DNA of 15,281 nucleotides. Source: Chloroflexota bacterium (GTDB taxonomy: Bacteria > Chloroflexota > Anaerolineae > Thermoflexales > Thermoflexaceae). Location: the NCBI GenBank assembly GCA_030550075.1, contig JAUQQB010000021.1:1-15281 (forward strand). The letters run 5' to 3'. Within the stretch, counting starts at the first letter, position 1. Each line of letters starts with the position of its first letter. A program made the translations under genes and the position numbers. The notes below the pieces were generated by a model, which was not told the origin of the DNA, searched no databases, and saw only the letters and a list, made by a program, of their open reading frames with translations. Positions 1 through 6,258 of this stretch are shown here, one piece after another.

Positions 1-71
1 GGGCGGGGGGGGGCCCCTCCGCCCCCCGCCCCAGCCCAAAAACCCAGGAAAGAGAGCCAACCGCATAACTC
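1..71. repeat. Right end of a MITE-like intergenic repeat, cut by the window edge
   Basis: Read on the minus strand from 71, this begins GAGTTATGCGGTTGGCTCTC and runs on through G-rich sequence resembling a GGGCTTTGGGG core. The same layout (GAGTTACGCA-type end, pyrimidine stretch, G-rich core) is seen at 6120-6200, 8277-8320 and 11302-11401. The G/C homopolymer runs at 1-32 look like the middle of the inverted repeat, so the other half probably lies outside the window. Similarity was judged by eye. Confidence 0.5.
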
Positions 72-83
72 CTAAGGATATCC

Positions 84-126
84 CGGGTGCCGGGCCGGAG
101 GGCTTCCGCCCGCGGCCCAGCACCCG
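84..126 (-). terminator. GC-rich hairpin downstream of the ABC binding-protein gene; possible terminator without U-tract
   Basis: The arms 84-96 (CGGGTGCCGGGCC) and 114-126 (GGCCCAGCACCCG) pair over 13 bp with one mismatch, and the intervening bases can form a smaller GGGC/GCCC hairpin. It lies about 40 bp past the stop of the substrate-binding gene on the minus strand. No T-run follows on either strand, so ordinary intrinsic termination is uncertain. It could instead stabilise the mRNA 3' end. Confidence 0.35.
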
Positions 127-165
127 AGCCCTTCAGCGTCCACCTCCTGTTATGACCTGTGGGAA

Positions 166-1056
166 TCAGGACTGGCTCGCCGCCCGCCAGTCATCCGGCG
201 GTGGCTCCGGAATGGTGTCGCTGGGGATCCATTTCTTATAGATCTCCTTCCAGCGCCCGGAGGTCTTCAGCTCTTTGATGACCGTGTTAACCGCCTCCAG
301 CAGTTCCTTCTCCCCCTTCTTCACCCCGACACCATAAGGCTCCACCGTGAAACGGCCCCCGACAACCTTCCACTTGTCCGGCTCCTGACGCACAAAACCG
401 TAAAGGATGATGTCATCGGTCGTCACCGTATCCACCCGTCCGGCGTCCATCGCCGCCACGGCTTCCGAGTAGGTATCGAAGAGCACCACCTCAATGTTCA
501 GACCCTGCTGATCAGAGATCGCTCGGATGTTCTTCTCCGAAGTGGAGCCCTTCACTGTGCCCACCCGCTTGCCCTTGAGATCCTGGAGGCCATTGATGGG
601 GCTGTTCTTGGGAACCAGTAGAGATTGCCCGGCGATGTAGTAGACAATCGAAAAGTCGATCTCCTTCAGACGCTCTTCGTTGATCGTCATCGTAGAGGCG
701 ACGATATCAACTACTCCTTCTTTCAGGAAGGGGATGCGATTCTTGGAGATGGCTTCTTTGATCTCCACCGCATTGGGGTCTCCAAAGATGTATTCCGCCA
801 CTGCCCGGCAGATCTCCACATCGAAACCTTCGACCTGGTTGGTCCGGGGGTTCAGATAACCGAAGGTGGGGATGTCGTATTTCGTGCCACAGATGAGCTT
901 ACCGCGGTCCTGGATCTTACGGAGGAGGGTTCCTTCGGGGGCCAGAGGAGCACGGCCTTTCTTCGCCGGCGGAGTCCCAGCGGGCGCCTGACATGCGGCG
1001 ATCAGCAGCGCCAGGACCCATCCGATCCATAGCCATCGGAAGCGCTTGGACCACAT
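166..1056 (-). CDS. Polar amino-acid ABC transporter, substrate-binding lipoprotein (SBP family 3)
   Basis: The protein (296 aa) binds an amino acid outside the membrane and delivers it to an ABC importer. Residues 1-21 form a basic, hydrophobic signal peptide ending in the lipobox Ile-Ala-Ala-Cys22, so it is probably a lipid-anchored protein. A short linker is followed by the two-lobed family-3 domain (about 45-285), with the expected GFDVEICRAVA (77-87), DIVASTMTINEER (117-129) and a C-terminal Trp-Lys-Glu-Ile segment. The length is normal. The start is fixed by GAGGAGGTGAG just upstream of ATG 1056. It lies downstream of the ATPase gene on the same strand, separated by 198 bp that hold two hairpins. 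That spacing fits separate or attenuated expression of the binding protein, which importers need in excess. No permease gene is adjacent. The substrate (glutamine, glutamate or another polar amino acid) cannot be set from sequence alone. Confidence 0.93.
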   Translation of the reverse strand: MWSKRFRWLWIGWVLALLIAACQAPAGTPPAKKGRAPLAPEGTLLRKIQDRGKLICGTKYDIPTFGYLNPRTNQVEGFDVEICRAVAEYIFGDPNAVEIKEAISKNRIPFLKEGVVDIVASTMTINEERLKEIDFSIVYYIAGQSLLVPKNSPINGLQDLKGKRVGTVKGSTSEKNIRAISDQQGLNIEVVLFDTYSEAVAAMDAGRVDTVTTDDIILYGFVRQEPDKWKVVGGRFTVEPYGVGVKKGEKELLEAVNTVIKELKTSGRWKEIYKKWIPSDTIPEPPPDDWRAASQS

Positions 1057-1089
1057 TGCTCACCTCCTCTTGTGGAGTTCGCAGATGAG

Positions 1090-1124
1090 CCTCTCCCCAC
1101 GGCTCTTCAGGCCGTGGGGAGAGG
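1090..1124. repeat. 35-bp hairpin repeat, copy 1
   Basis: CCTCTCCCCACGGC (1090-1103) pairs perfectly with GCCGTGGGGAGAGG (1111-1124) across a 7-nt loop. Related 35-bp hairpins occur at 5912-5946 and 11664-11698. It sits between the ATPase and substrate-binding genes, just upstream of the latter's ribosome-binding site, so it would form part of that mRNA leader. There is no T-run, so I do not call it a terminator. Confidence 0.7.
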
Positions 1125-1142
1125 AGATCCGGCCTGTTTTGA

Positions 1143-1177
1143 GGACCGGGCGCCTCCGGCACTCCCGCACCCGGTCC
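1143..1177 (-). other. Inverted repeat 3' of the ABC ATPase gene
   Basis: The arms 1143-1153 and 1167-1177 (GGACCGGGTGC against GCGCCCGGTCC, read on the minus strand) pair over 11 bp with one G-U. This is the first structure met after the ATPase stop codon at 1255. No U-tract follows. It may act as a processing or mRNA-stability hairpin between the two transporter cistrons. Confidence 0.4.
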
Positions 1178-1254
1178 CAACATCCTGAGGAGGAGACCCG
1201 CTCATAAAGCGAGGGATCGATCCGGATTGCTCCTCCACGCCCCTTCCATCGCTC

Positions 1255-2001
1255 TCAATGACGCAAGACCTGGCTCAGGAAGACACGGGTGCGTTCGTGT
1301 TTGGGGTTCTCGAAGATCTCATCGGGGGTTCCGATCTCCACGATCCGTCCGCCCTCCAGGAACACCATGCGATCCGCCACATGGCGGGCGAAGCCCATTT
1401 CATGGGTAACCACCACCATGGTCATCCCTTCGCGGGCCAGGTCCTCCATGACATCCAGCACCTCTTTGATCATCTCGGGGTCCAGGGCGCTGGTCGGCTC
1501 ATCGAATAGCATGATCCTGGGTCGCATCGCCAGACCCCGGGCGATCGCCACGCGCTGCTGCTGGCCGCCGGAGAGCTGAGCTGGATAGGCATGGGCTTTC
1601 TCCGGGATCCCCACGCGCTCCAGGAGCTGCATGGCCAGCCGTTCCGCCTCCGTCCGCGGCACTTTCTTCACATGAACCGGCCCCAGGATAATGTTCTCCA
1701 GTACCGTCAAGTGCGGAAACAGATTGAATTGCTGGAAGACCATACCGATCTCCTGGCGGAGCCGGTTGACATTGATCCTCGGTTCATGGACCGGGATGCC
1801 ATCCACCCACAGCTCTCCAGAGTCGATTGGCTCCAGCCGGTTGATGGTGCGGATCAGCGTGCTCTTCCCGCCCCCGCTGGGGCCGAAAATCACCACCACT
1901 TCCCCTTCGTAAATATCCAGGTTGACCTCCCGCAGAACGTGGAGGTTCCCAAACCACTTATTAACCTTCCGGAACGAGATGATCGGCTGCCCCCCCATCA
2001 T
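1255..2001 (-). CDS. Polar amino-acid ABC transporter ATP-binding protein (GlnQ/HisP type)
   Basis: This cytoplasmic ATPase subunit powers uptake of an amino acid. In the 248-residue form the motifs appear in order: Walker A GPSGGGKST (40-48; canonical GPSGSGKST), Q-loop Gln90/91, signature LSGGQ (143-147), Walker B IMLFDE (163-168), D-loop SALD, and switch His200 in VVVTHEMGF. The PTSALDPEM and THEMGFA blocks are typical of the polar amino-acid importer class. An in-frame ATG at 2034 would add 11 residues, but it has no Shine-Dalgarno and lies 3 nt after a leader hairpin. I therefore prefer ATG 2001, where the protein starts close to the first beta strand as in homologues. It precedes the binding-protein gene on the same strand, and the matching permease is not in the window. 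A consensus -10 box sits upstream. Confidence 0.92.
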   Translation of the reverse strand: MMGGQPIISFRKVNKWFGNLHVLREVNLDIYEGEVVVIFGPSGGGKSTLIRTINRLEPIDSGELWVDGIPVHEPRINVNRLRQEIGMVFQQFNLFPHLTVLENIILGPVHVKKVPRTEAERLAMQLLERVGIPEKAHAYPAQLSGGQQQRVAIARGLAMRPRIMLFDEPTSALDPEMIKEVLDVMEDLAREGMTMVVVTHEMGFARHVADRMVFLEGGRIVEIGTPDEIFENPKHERTRVFLSQVLRH

Positions 2002-2037
2002 CAACTTCCCAGGCTTGAGTTTGAGAGAATGCATTTT

Positions 2038-2065
2038 CAGACTGGGCGCCTTCCGCGCCGGTCTG
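2038..2065 (-). promoter_or_regulatory. 5'-leader hairpin before the ABC ATPase gene
   Basis: On the minus strand CAGAC and GGCGC pair with GCGCC and GTCTG, with a small internal loop. A start site about 7 nt past the -10 box at 2072-2077 would place this hairpin at the very 5' end of the transcript. Such hairpins can protect mRNA. This one would also hinder use of the ATG at 2034. Function is inferred. Confidence 0.35.
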
Positions 2066-2071
2066 AAGCAT

Positions 2072-2077
2072 ATTATA
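2072..2077 (-). promoter_or_regulatory. Probable -10 box for the amino-acid transporter genes
   Basis: The minus strand reads TATAAT, about 38 nt before ATG 2034 and 71 nt before ATG 2001. I see no good TTGACA-like -35 at 16-18 nt. The nearest candidate, TTGCAG, is 21 nt away. The promoter lies at the very end of the IS66 relic, so the transposase debris may have supplied it. Confidence 0.4.
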
Positions 2078-2093
2078 CCTGACTTGTAATTAC

Positions 2094-2796
2094 TTACCCT
2101 GCAAGCAAGCTGACCGGCTGATGGGCAAACAGGCTATACAAGACGGCAAAGACATTTCACCCTTGCTTGCGACAGGTAGAAATCACACCCTGCAAGCGAG
2201 CATATACCCGCGCACCGTCTTCGGTACGAAAGCAACTACTTACCTTCTGCTTGACCTTCGCCGGGCGCAGATCGCGTTCGGCTTGCTTATCGCTGAACGG
2301 CACCCCTGCTACCAGGGCAAAGGCAAGTGCCGCATCTTCTTGTTCCTTCAGACGGCAGAGCGGATTCCGTCCTGCTGTGTTTTTCGCTCGCCCTTTCCCC
2401 TTCTTTGACACAGGTGGTGGCTCTTCCTGCTCGGCCTGGGCAAGAATTTGACGATACCGCTGGCGCATCTCTTCGGCTACTTCCGGCTGATTTGCTCCGA
2501 TGGCATTTTGTGGTCAACTGAGAGCTTCGTTGCCAACGCTTGCACCCCAGGCCCATATTGCACCCTACTGGTCACGTAAGCGGGATACTCCCCACGCTGG
2601 CGCTGCCCACAGCATTCGATTTCGCCCAACTGATGTTCCATCACTTTCAGCTTCGGCTCGGGCAGATCAAACACCTGGCACCGGCTTACTACACGATACG
2701 CTTCGTCCCTGCCAGCTAAGGTCGCCTTTTCCGACACCCATCGCTCGAAGGCGGTTTGTGGCTGTTCTGGCTGTTCTTCCCCAGACGACGCATTGA
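2094..2796 (-). pseudogene. IS66-family transposase relic with internal deletion, frameshift and stop
   Basis: Two minus-strand frames carry recognisable IS66 transposase pieces. The segment about 2796-2477 encodes a degenerate zinc-finger region (VFDLPEPKLKV, then CCGQRQRGEYPAYV and VQYGPGVQALA). The segment about 2495-2157 encodes the C-terminal catalytic end (PFSDKQAERDLRPAKVKQK, then GVISTCRKQG). An intact protein would have a DDE core of roughly 200 residues or more between them. Here the zinc-finger piece runs into a stop in one frame and the C-terminal piece continues in another, which points to a deletion. A further TGA at 2157-2159 interrupts the tail, which continues in frame (NVFAVLYSLFAHQPVSLLAG) to a stop at 2094-2096. 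I found no clear terminal inverted repeats. It cannot encode active transposase. Confidence 0.88.
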
Positions 2797-2828
2797 AGCC
2801 ATGGGGAATGTCCCTCAGCGACCTTCAC

Positions 2829-4085
2829 TCATTCATAGACCTGAGGCTCCAACCGGCGGACCCGGATCTTGCGGATACGGCGGCCGAGGACCTCCTCCAC
2901 CCGGAACTCCAGCCCTTCTTCGCTGAAGGTTTCCCCTACCGTGGGGATGCGCCCCAGACGTTCATAGATATAGCCCGCCAGGGTATCTGCGCCTTCCGTT
3001 GATAATGTGGCCCCTAGCAACTCCTGGACCTCATCGAGGTCCACCCGCCCATCGAAAAGATATGTATGTTCATCCATGGGCAGCACCAGGGGCTCCTCTG
3101 AACGGTCGAATTCATCCTGGATCTCGCCTACGATCTCCTCCAGGATATCCTCGATCGTCACCAGGCCCGCCACTCCTCCATACTCATCGACCACAATCGC
3201 CATGTGAACCTTTCGATGTTGCATCTCCCGAAGGAGATCCACAATCCGTTTGCCTTCAGGGACAAAGTAGGGCGGGCGCAGCAATTCTTTGAGAGAAGCT
3301 TCCTGGATCCTATCCCGCATTAGACGGAGAAGATCCTTCGCATAAAGCACACCAACGATATGATCGATGGTGCCCTCGTAAACGGGGATGCGGGAGTAAC
3401 CGGCCTGGAGGATCACATTGAGCGCTTCGGACAGGGAGGCGGTTACAGGGATCGCGACCATATCGGGCCGGGGGACCATGATCTCCCCAACCACGGTATC
3501 GTGAAGCTCAAAGATGGAAACGATCATCTCTTTCTCGGTGGTCTCAATGGCCCCGCCCTCCTCCCCGGCGTCCACCAGTGTGCGAAGCTCAGCCTCATCA
3601 ATGACCGGGGCCGCTCGCCCTTCTACCCGTGGACCCATTCGGGAGGCGAGATAACGTAGCGGGCCCGTCAGCCATCGTAACAGCATCAGGGTCAAAGCGC
3701 CCGCGATCGCCAGGGTTTGCGTGTAACGCTGACCAAGCGCCCGTGGCCAGGATTCCCAGGGTCCATGCAGGAGCCAGGCCAGGATCAGCCAAAAGAACGG
3801 CATCCCGAGGGATAGTCCCGAACGCAGGAAAAGCCAGCAGGTTCCCAAACTGGCCACCGCGAGGTCCAGAGAGAGAAGCCCCAGCTGCAGGCTCTGGAGC
3901 CGGATCGCGCTATCTTCAGCCAGCCGATGAAGCCATGAAGCGAGAAAACGCCCTTCTTGGGCCCAGGCCCAGCGTTTCTCCTCTGGAAGGGCCAGGATCG
4001 CTGCTTCAGAGACGACAATCCAGGCCCGCAACATTAGGCCCGCCAGCACACTCAACCCGAATATCCAATCACTCCTTCCTTCCAT
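2829..4085 (-). CDS. Membrane protein with CBS pair and CorC/HlyC domain (hemolysin C / CNNM-like family)
   Basis: The protein (418 aa) belongs to the CorC/YtfL-type family linked to Mg2+/Co2+ efflux or divalent-metal homeostasis. Hydrophobic stretches at about 8-31, 64-87, 94-110 and 123-140 form a short DUF21-like membrane part. It is followed by a CBS pair (about 200-325) with EIMVPRPDMVAIP, YSRIPVYEG, VVDEYGGVAGLVTIEDILEE and GEIQDEFD, and a CorC/HlyC domain (about 335-415) with TLAGYIYERLGRIP. The CBS and CorC blocks match the family well, while the membrane domain is divergent. Its ATG directly abuts the response-regulator stop (TAA-ATG), so translation is probably coupled. It is the last gene of a three-gene unit. 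The name hemolysin is historical and does not imply toxin activity. Confidence 0.92.
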   Translation of the reverse strand: MEGRSDWIFGLSVLAGLMLRAWIVVSEAAILALPEEKRWAWAQEGRFLASWLHRLAEDSAIRLQSLQLGLLSLDLAVASLGTCWLFLRSGLSLGMPFFWLILAWLLHGPWESWPRALGQRYTQTLAIAGALTLMLLRWLTGPLRYLASRMGPRVEGRAAPVIDEAELRTLVDAGEEGGAIETTEKEMIVSIFELHDTVVGEIMVPRPDMVAIPVTASLSEALNVILQAGYSRIPVYEGTIDHIVGVLYAKDLLRLMRDRIQEASLKELLRPPYFVPEGKRIVDLLREMQHRKVHMAIVVDEYGGVAGLVTIEDILEEIVGEIQDEFDRSEEPLVLPMDEHTYLFDGRVDLDEVQELLGATLSTEGADTLAGYIYERLGRIPTVGETFSEEGLEFRVEEVLGRRIRKIRVRRLEPQVYE

Positions 4086-4754
4086 TTAGCCCAGTCCCTC
4101 ATCCAGGTAAGCCTTAATATTGTGCTCTACGGCGTAGGCGGCCGCCTCCGCGCGATTCGACAACCCGAGTTTGCTGAGGATGCTGCTCACGTAGTTCCGC
4201 ACGGTCCCCTCGCTGAGAAAGAGCATCTGAGCGATCTCTCGATTCGTCTTTCCCTCAGCGATCAGCGCCAGCACCCGCAACTCCTGCTCGGTGAGATCTT
4301 TGAAGGCGGAAGCCATAGCGCTGCGCCGCACCGCCCGCACATGTCGAAGCAGGCGTGGGGTCATCGAAGGATCGATCAGGGCTTCCCCTCGCGCCACGCG
4401 TTCGATCGCCGTGATCAGCTCATCGCTGCCGATTTGTTTCAACACATACCCGGAGGCCCCTGCCTCGATCGCCTCAAGAAGCAGCTCATCCTCCGCATAG
4501 GAGGTCAGCATGATCACCCGGGTTTCCGGAAGCGTTTCGACAATCCGCCGCGTGGCCTCGATGCCGTTCCCGCCGGGCAGGCGGATATCCATCACGATCA
4601 CATCCGGCCGGTGATCCAGCGCCTTCTGAACGGCTTCATCAGCCGATCCGGCCTCCGCCACCACCCGGAAGTCCGGCCGCCGTTCCAGCAACGCGCGCAA
4701 ACCTACCCGCACCACCTCGTGGTCATCGACGATCATGATCCGCACCGTTCGCAT
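4086..4754 (-). CDS. NarL/LuxR-family two-component response regulator
   Basis: The receiver domain (about 4-120) has the acidic pair Asp10/Asp11, phospho-acceptor Asp56 in VMDIRLPG, Thr84 and Lys106. A LuxR-type helix-turn-helix follows (about 152-212) with LTEQELRVLALIAEGKTNREIA and SEGTVRNYVSSILSKLGL. At 222 aa it has normal length and a complete phosphorylation site. The frame stays open to 5048, but that part overlaps the patatin gene. ATG 4754, preceded by AGGAGGGG, gives a proper N-terminus (MRTVRIMIVDDHE). It lies 17 bp after the patatin gene and abuts the CBS/CorC gene, so all three are probably one operon. No sensor kinase is in the window. The VRNYVSSILSKLGL helix resembles the LiaR/DevR group, but that does not identify the stimulus. 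Confidence 0.95.
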   Translation of the reverse strand: MRTVRIMIVDDHEVVRVGLRALLERRPDFRVVAEAGSADEAVQKALDHRPDVIVMDIRLPGGNGIEATRRIVETLPETRVIMLTSYAEDELLLEAIEAGASGYVLKQIGSDELITAIERVARGEALIDPSMTPRLLRHVRAVRRSAMASAFKDLTEQELRVLALIAEGKTNREIAQMLFLSEGTVRNYVSSILSKLGLSNRAEAAAYAVEHNIKAYLDEGLG

Positions 4755-4771
4755 GCCTGATCCCCTCCTGA

Positions 4772-5665
4772 TCATGCCGCTTGAGGTAGAAGCCGACGCA
4801 ACCAGCGTGGGCGGGCCATCGCCTGTTCCAGCCCGGCAAGGGCGCCTTGGGCGGCCCGCTCTCCCCGTTCCAGGATTTCCGGTGCCAGATCCAGGGCGAA
4901 CACCGGAATATCCCCGGTAGGCACGCGGATCAACCAGTCTGGCGGCGCTTGCGCGAGGCGAGCCTCGGTGATCCACCGTGCCATAATTCCCACCGAACCG
5001 AATACCACTTCCAGCGTTCGATTCCAACGCGCCCGGCGGGTCAGCCATCGCACCAGCAATGGGCCAGGCAGCTCTTCCGGGAAACGGCGATCTGCCCGCC
5101 CGGGCTCCACCCAGGAAAGATCCACGCCAATCACAAAGGTGGCTCCCAGCGCCCGCGCGGCATCCACCGGAAGCGGATTCAGCACCCCTCCATCAACCAG
5201 ACGTCGCCCCTTCCACCAGACCGGCGGGAAGACGCCGGGGAAGGCGCTGGTGGCCAGCATCGCCTCTACCAGCGGACCCCGATCCATCCAGATCTCCTCC
5301 CCGGTATCCAGATCCACGGCCACGGCCGCAAAGCGAATCGGGAGATCCTCAATGAGGACATCCCCCACTACTTCCCGCAGGAAGCGAGCCCAGCGTTCCG
5401 TTCCGATCAGGGCGTTCCCATTCGGGTCCAGTCGCATGAACATCCGCCATCCGATCCGGCGGGCCAGCGTCTCAATCGCCTCCGGCGGAAGACCAGCGGC
5501 AAATAATCCTCCCACAATCCCCCCGGCACTGGTACCGGTGACGATCTCCGGTCGCCAGCCCGCCTCAACCAGCACGCGAAGCACCCGGATATGCGCGAAC
5601 CCTCGAGCCCCTCCGCCGCTCAACGCGATCCCCAGCCGATGCGGGTGCCTGATTCCCCAGCGCAT
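4772..5665 (-). CDS. Patatin-like phospholipase (RssA-type alpha/beta hydrolase)
   Basis: This is a predicted serine acyl-hydrolase of lipids with the Ser-Asp dyad of patatins. In the 297-residue form I see the oxyanion-hole loop GGGARG (17-22), nucleophile elbow GTSAGG (44-49, Ser46) and DGG (158-160, Asp158), and TSAFPGVFPPV between them. The canonical His-Ile-Gly-Val-Leu after the oxyanion loop reads His-Ile-Arg-Val-Leu, a small oddity. There is no signal peptide or membrane span, so it should be cytosolic or peripheral. A GTG ten codons upstream is possible, but ATG 5665 has GAGGAA at good distance. It heads the minus-strand unit with the response regulator and the CBS/CorC protein, which suggests a membrane- or lipid-stress role. 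That role is inference from context. Confidence 0.93.
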   Translation of the reverse strand: MRWGIRHPHRLGIALSGGGARGFAHIRVLRVLVEAGWRPEIVTGTSAGGIVGGLFAAGLPPEAIETLARRIGWRMFMRLDPNGNALIGTERWARFLREVVGDVLIEDLPIRFAAVAVDLDTGEEIWMDRGPLVEAMLATSAFPGVFPPVWWKGRRLVDGGVLNPLPVDAARALGATFVIGVDLSWVEPGRADRRFPEELPGPLLVRWLTRRARWNRTLEVVFGSVGIMARWITEARLAQAPPDWLIRVPTGDIPVFALDLAPEILERGERAAQGALAGLEQAMARPRWLRRLLPQAA

Positions 5666-5712
5666 GACGGAGTTCCTCGACAGGCAGGTTGCCACCCGTT
5701 TGGTCCCATTGA

Positions 5713-5718
5713 ATTATA
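5713..5718 (-). promoter_or_regulatory. Possible -10 box of the patatin operon
   Basis: The minus strand reads TATAAT about 47 nt before ATG 5665, in a short AT-rich island of otherwise GC-rich DNA. The island is nearly palindromic, so TATAAT also appears on the plus strand at 5715-5720. No convincing -35 is seen at 17 nt. Confidence 0.35.
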
Positions 5719-5911
5719 ATTCGAGAATTAACCGGGGTGGCCCCTCCATATTCTTTCCTTCAGTTTGGTAAAGCCGTGCGAGGAGGAAGAAGAGGGATTT
5801 CCTCCATCACATTGTGCCCTCGCCCCTGTGCCTCGGAGCGACCACTTTAACCCGTGGTGCAGGAATTTAAAATTCGGGTAGCCTTCGCATCGTAAATAAT
5901 CAGCCCTTCTG

Positions 5912-5946
5912 CCTCTCCCTACGATCTGAAGGGTCGTGAGGAGAGG
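5912..5946. repeat. 35-bp hairpin repeat, copy 2
   Basis: CCTCTCCCTACGA (5912-5924) pairs with TCGTGAGGAGAGG (5934-5946) with one C-A mismatch and one T-G pair. Flanking bases extend the stem to about 5909-5949. It is closely similar to 1090-1124 read on the opposite strand, including the loop CTGAAG. It lies in non-coding DNA upstream of the glycosidase-like gene. Confidence 0.65.
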
Positions 5947-6115
5947 CAGGGAAGTTAAGGGGTCTGGAGCGCGTCTCCGGCGCGTTCCGGGATCCTCAAT
6001 ACCTGGCTTCCCATTTACAATGTGAGCACTATTGCTTCATCCAGATGTGTTTTGAGGATATAGGATGGGGAAGGCCAATCGCCTCACCCCCGCCCTTCAA
6101 GGAGCCAAAACGAAA

Positions 6116-6204
6116 ATAGGAGTTACGCAGTTCGTTTCCCATAGGGGCTTTGGGGTGGGGCCATTCCATCCCACCTTTGGAGCTTTCAACTGCGTAACTC
6201 ATAG
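6116..6204. mobile_element. MITE-like element: 13-bp perfect terminal inverted repeats with 4-bp target duplication
   Basis: GAGTTACGCAGTT (6120-6132) and its exact reverse complement AACTGCGTAACTC (6188-6200) bound an 81-bp element with a G-rich inner inverted repeat. The tetranucleotide ATAG lies directly outside both ends (6116-6119 and 6201-6204), as expected of a transposition footprint. It encodes no protein, so movement would need a transposase in trans. Related sequences are at 1-71, 8277-8320 and 11302-11401. It ends about 55 bp before the start codon of the glycosidase-like gene and may affect that gene's promoter. Confidence 0.75.
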
Positions 6205-6258
6205 AAAAATCAAATGCGGAAGAAGCACTATCAAAACTCGAAGGGAGGGTTTGACTCT

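Larger units (their letters stand above)
5666..6258. other. Non-coding region between divergent patatin and glycosidase-like genes
   Basis: These 593 bp separate the two divergent genes. They hold a TATAAT-like box near 5713-5720, a 35-bp hairpin repeat (5912-5946) and an 81-bp MITE-like element with its duplication (6116-6204). Frames through this stretch have no coding character that I recognise. One of them, starting at 6065, runs across the transposon-like element and is rejected. No RNA gene or riboswitch is recognisable. Confidence 0.6.

Noticed and set aside
1090..1124. Rho-independent terminator
   Set aside because: Strong stem but no T-run on either strand, and sister copies occur in non-terminator positions.
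3629..4117. Plus-strand open frame opposite the CBS/CorC gene start
   Set aside because: No recognisable motifs and antisense to a conserved gene.
4755..5048. N-terminal extension of the response regulator
   Set aside because: It overlaps the patatin coding region on the same strand in another frame and has no domain character; ATG 4754 with AGGAGGGG is the proper start.
4847..5771. Plus-strand open frames opposite the patatin gene
   Set aside because: Low-complexity Ser/Arg/Pro-rich translations lying antisense to a well-supported gene.
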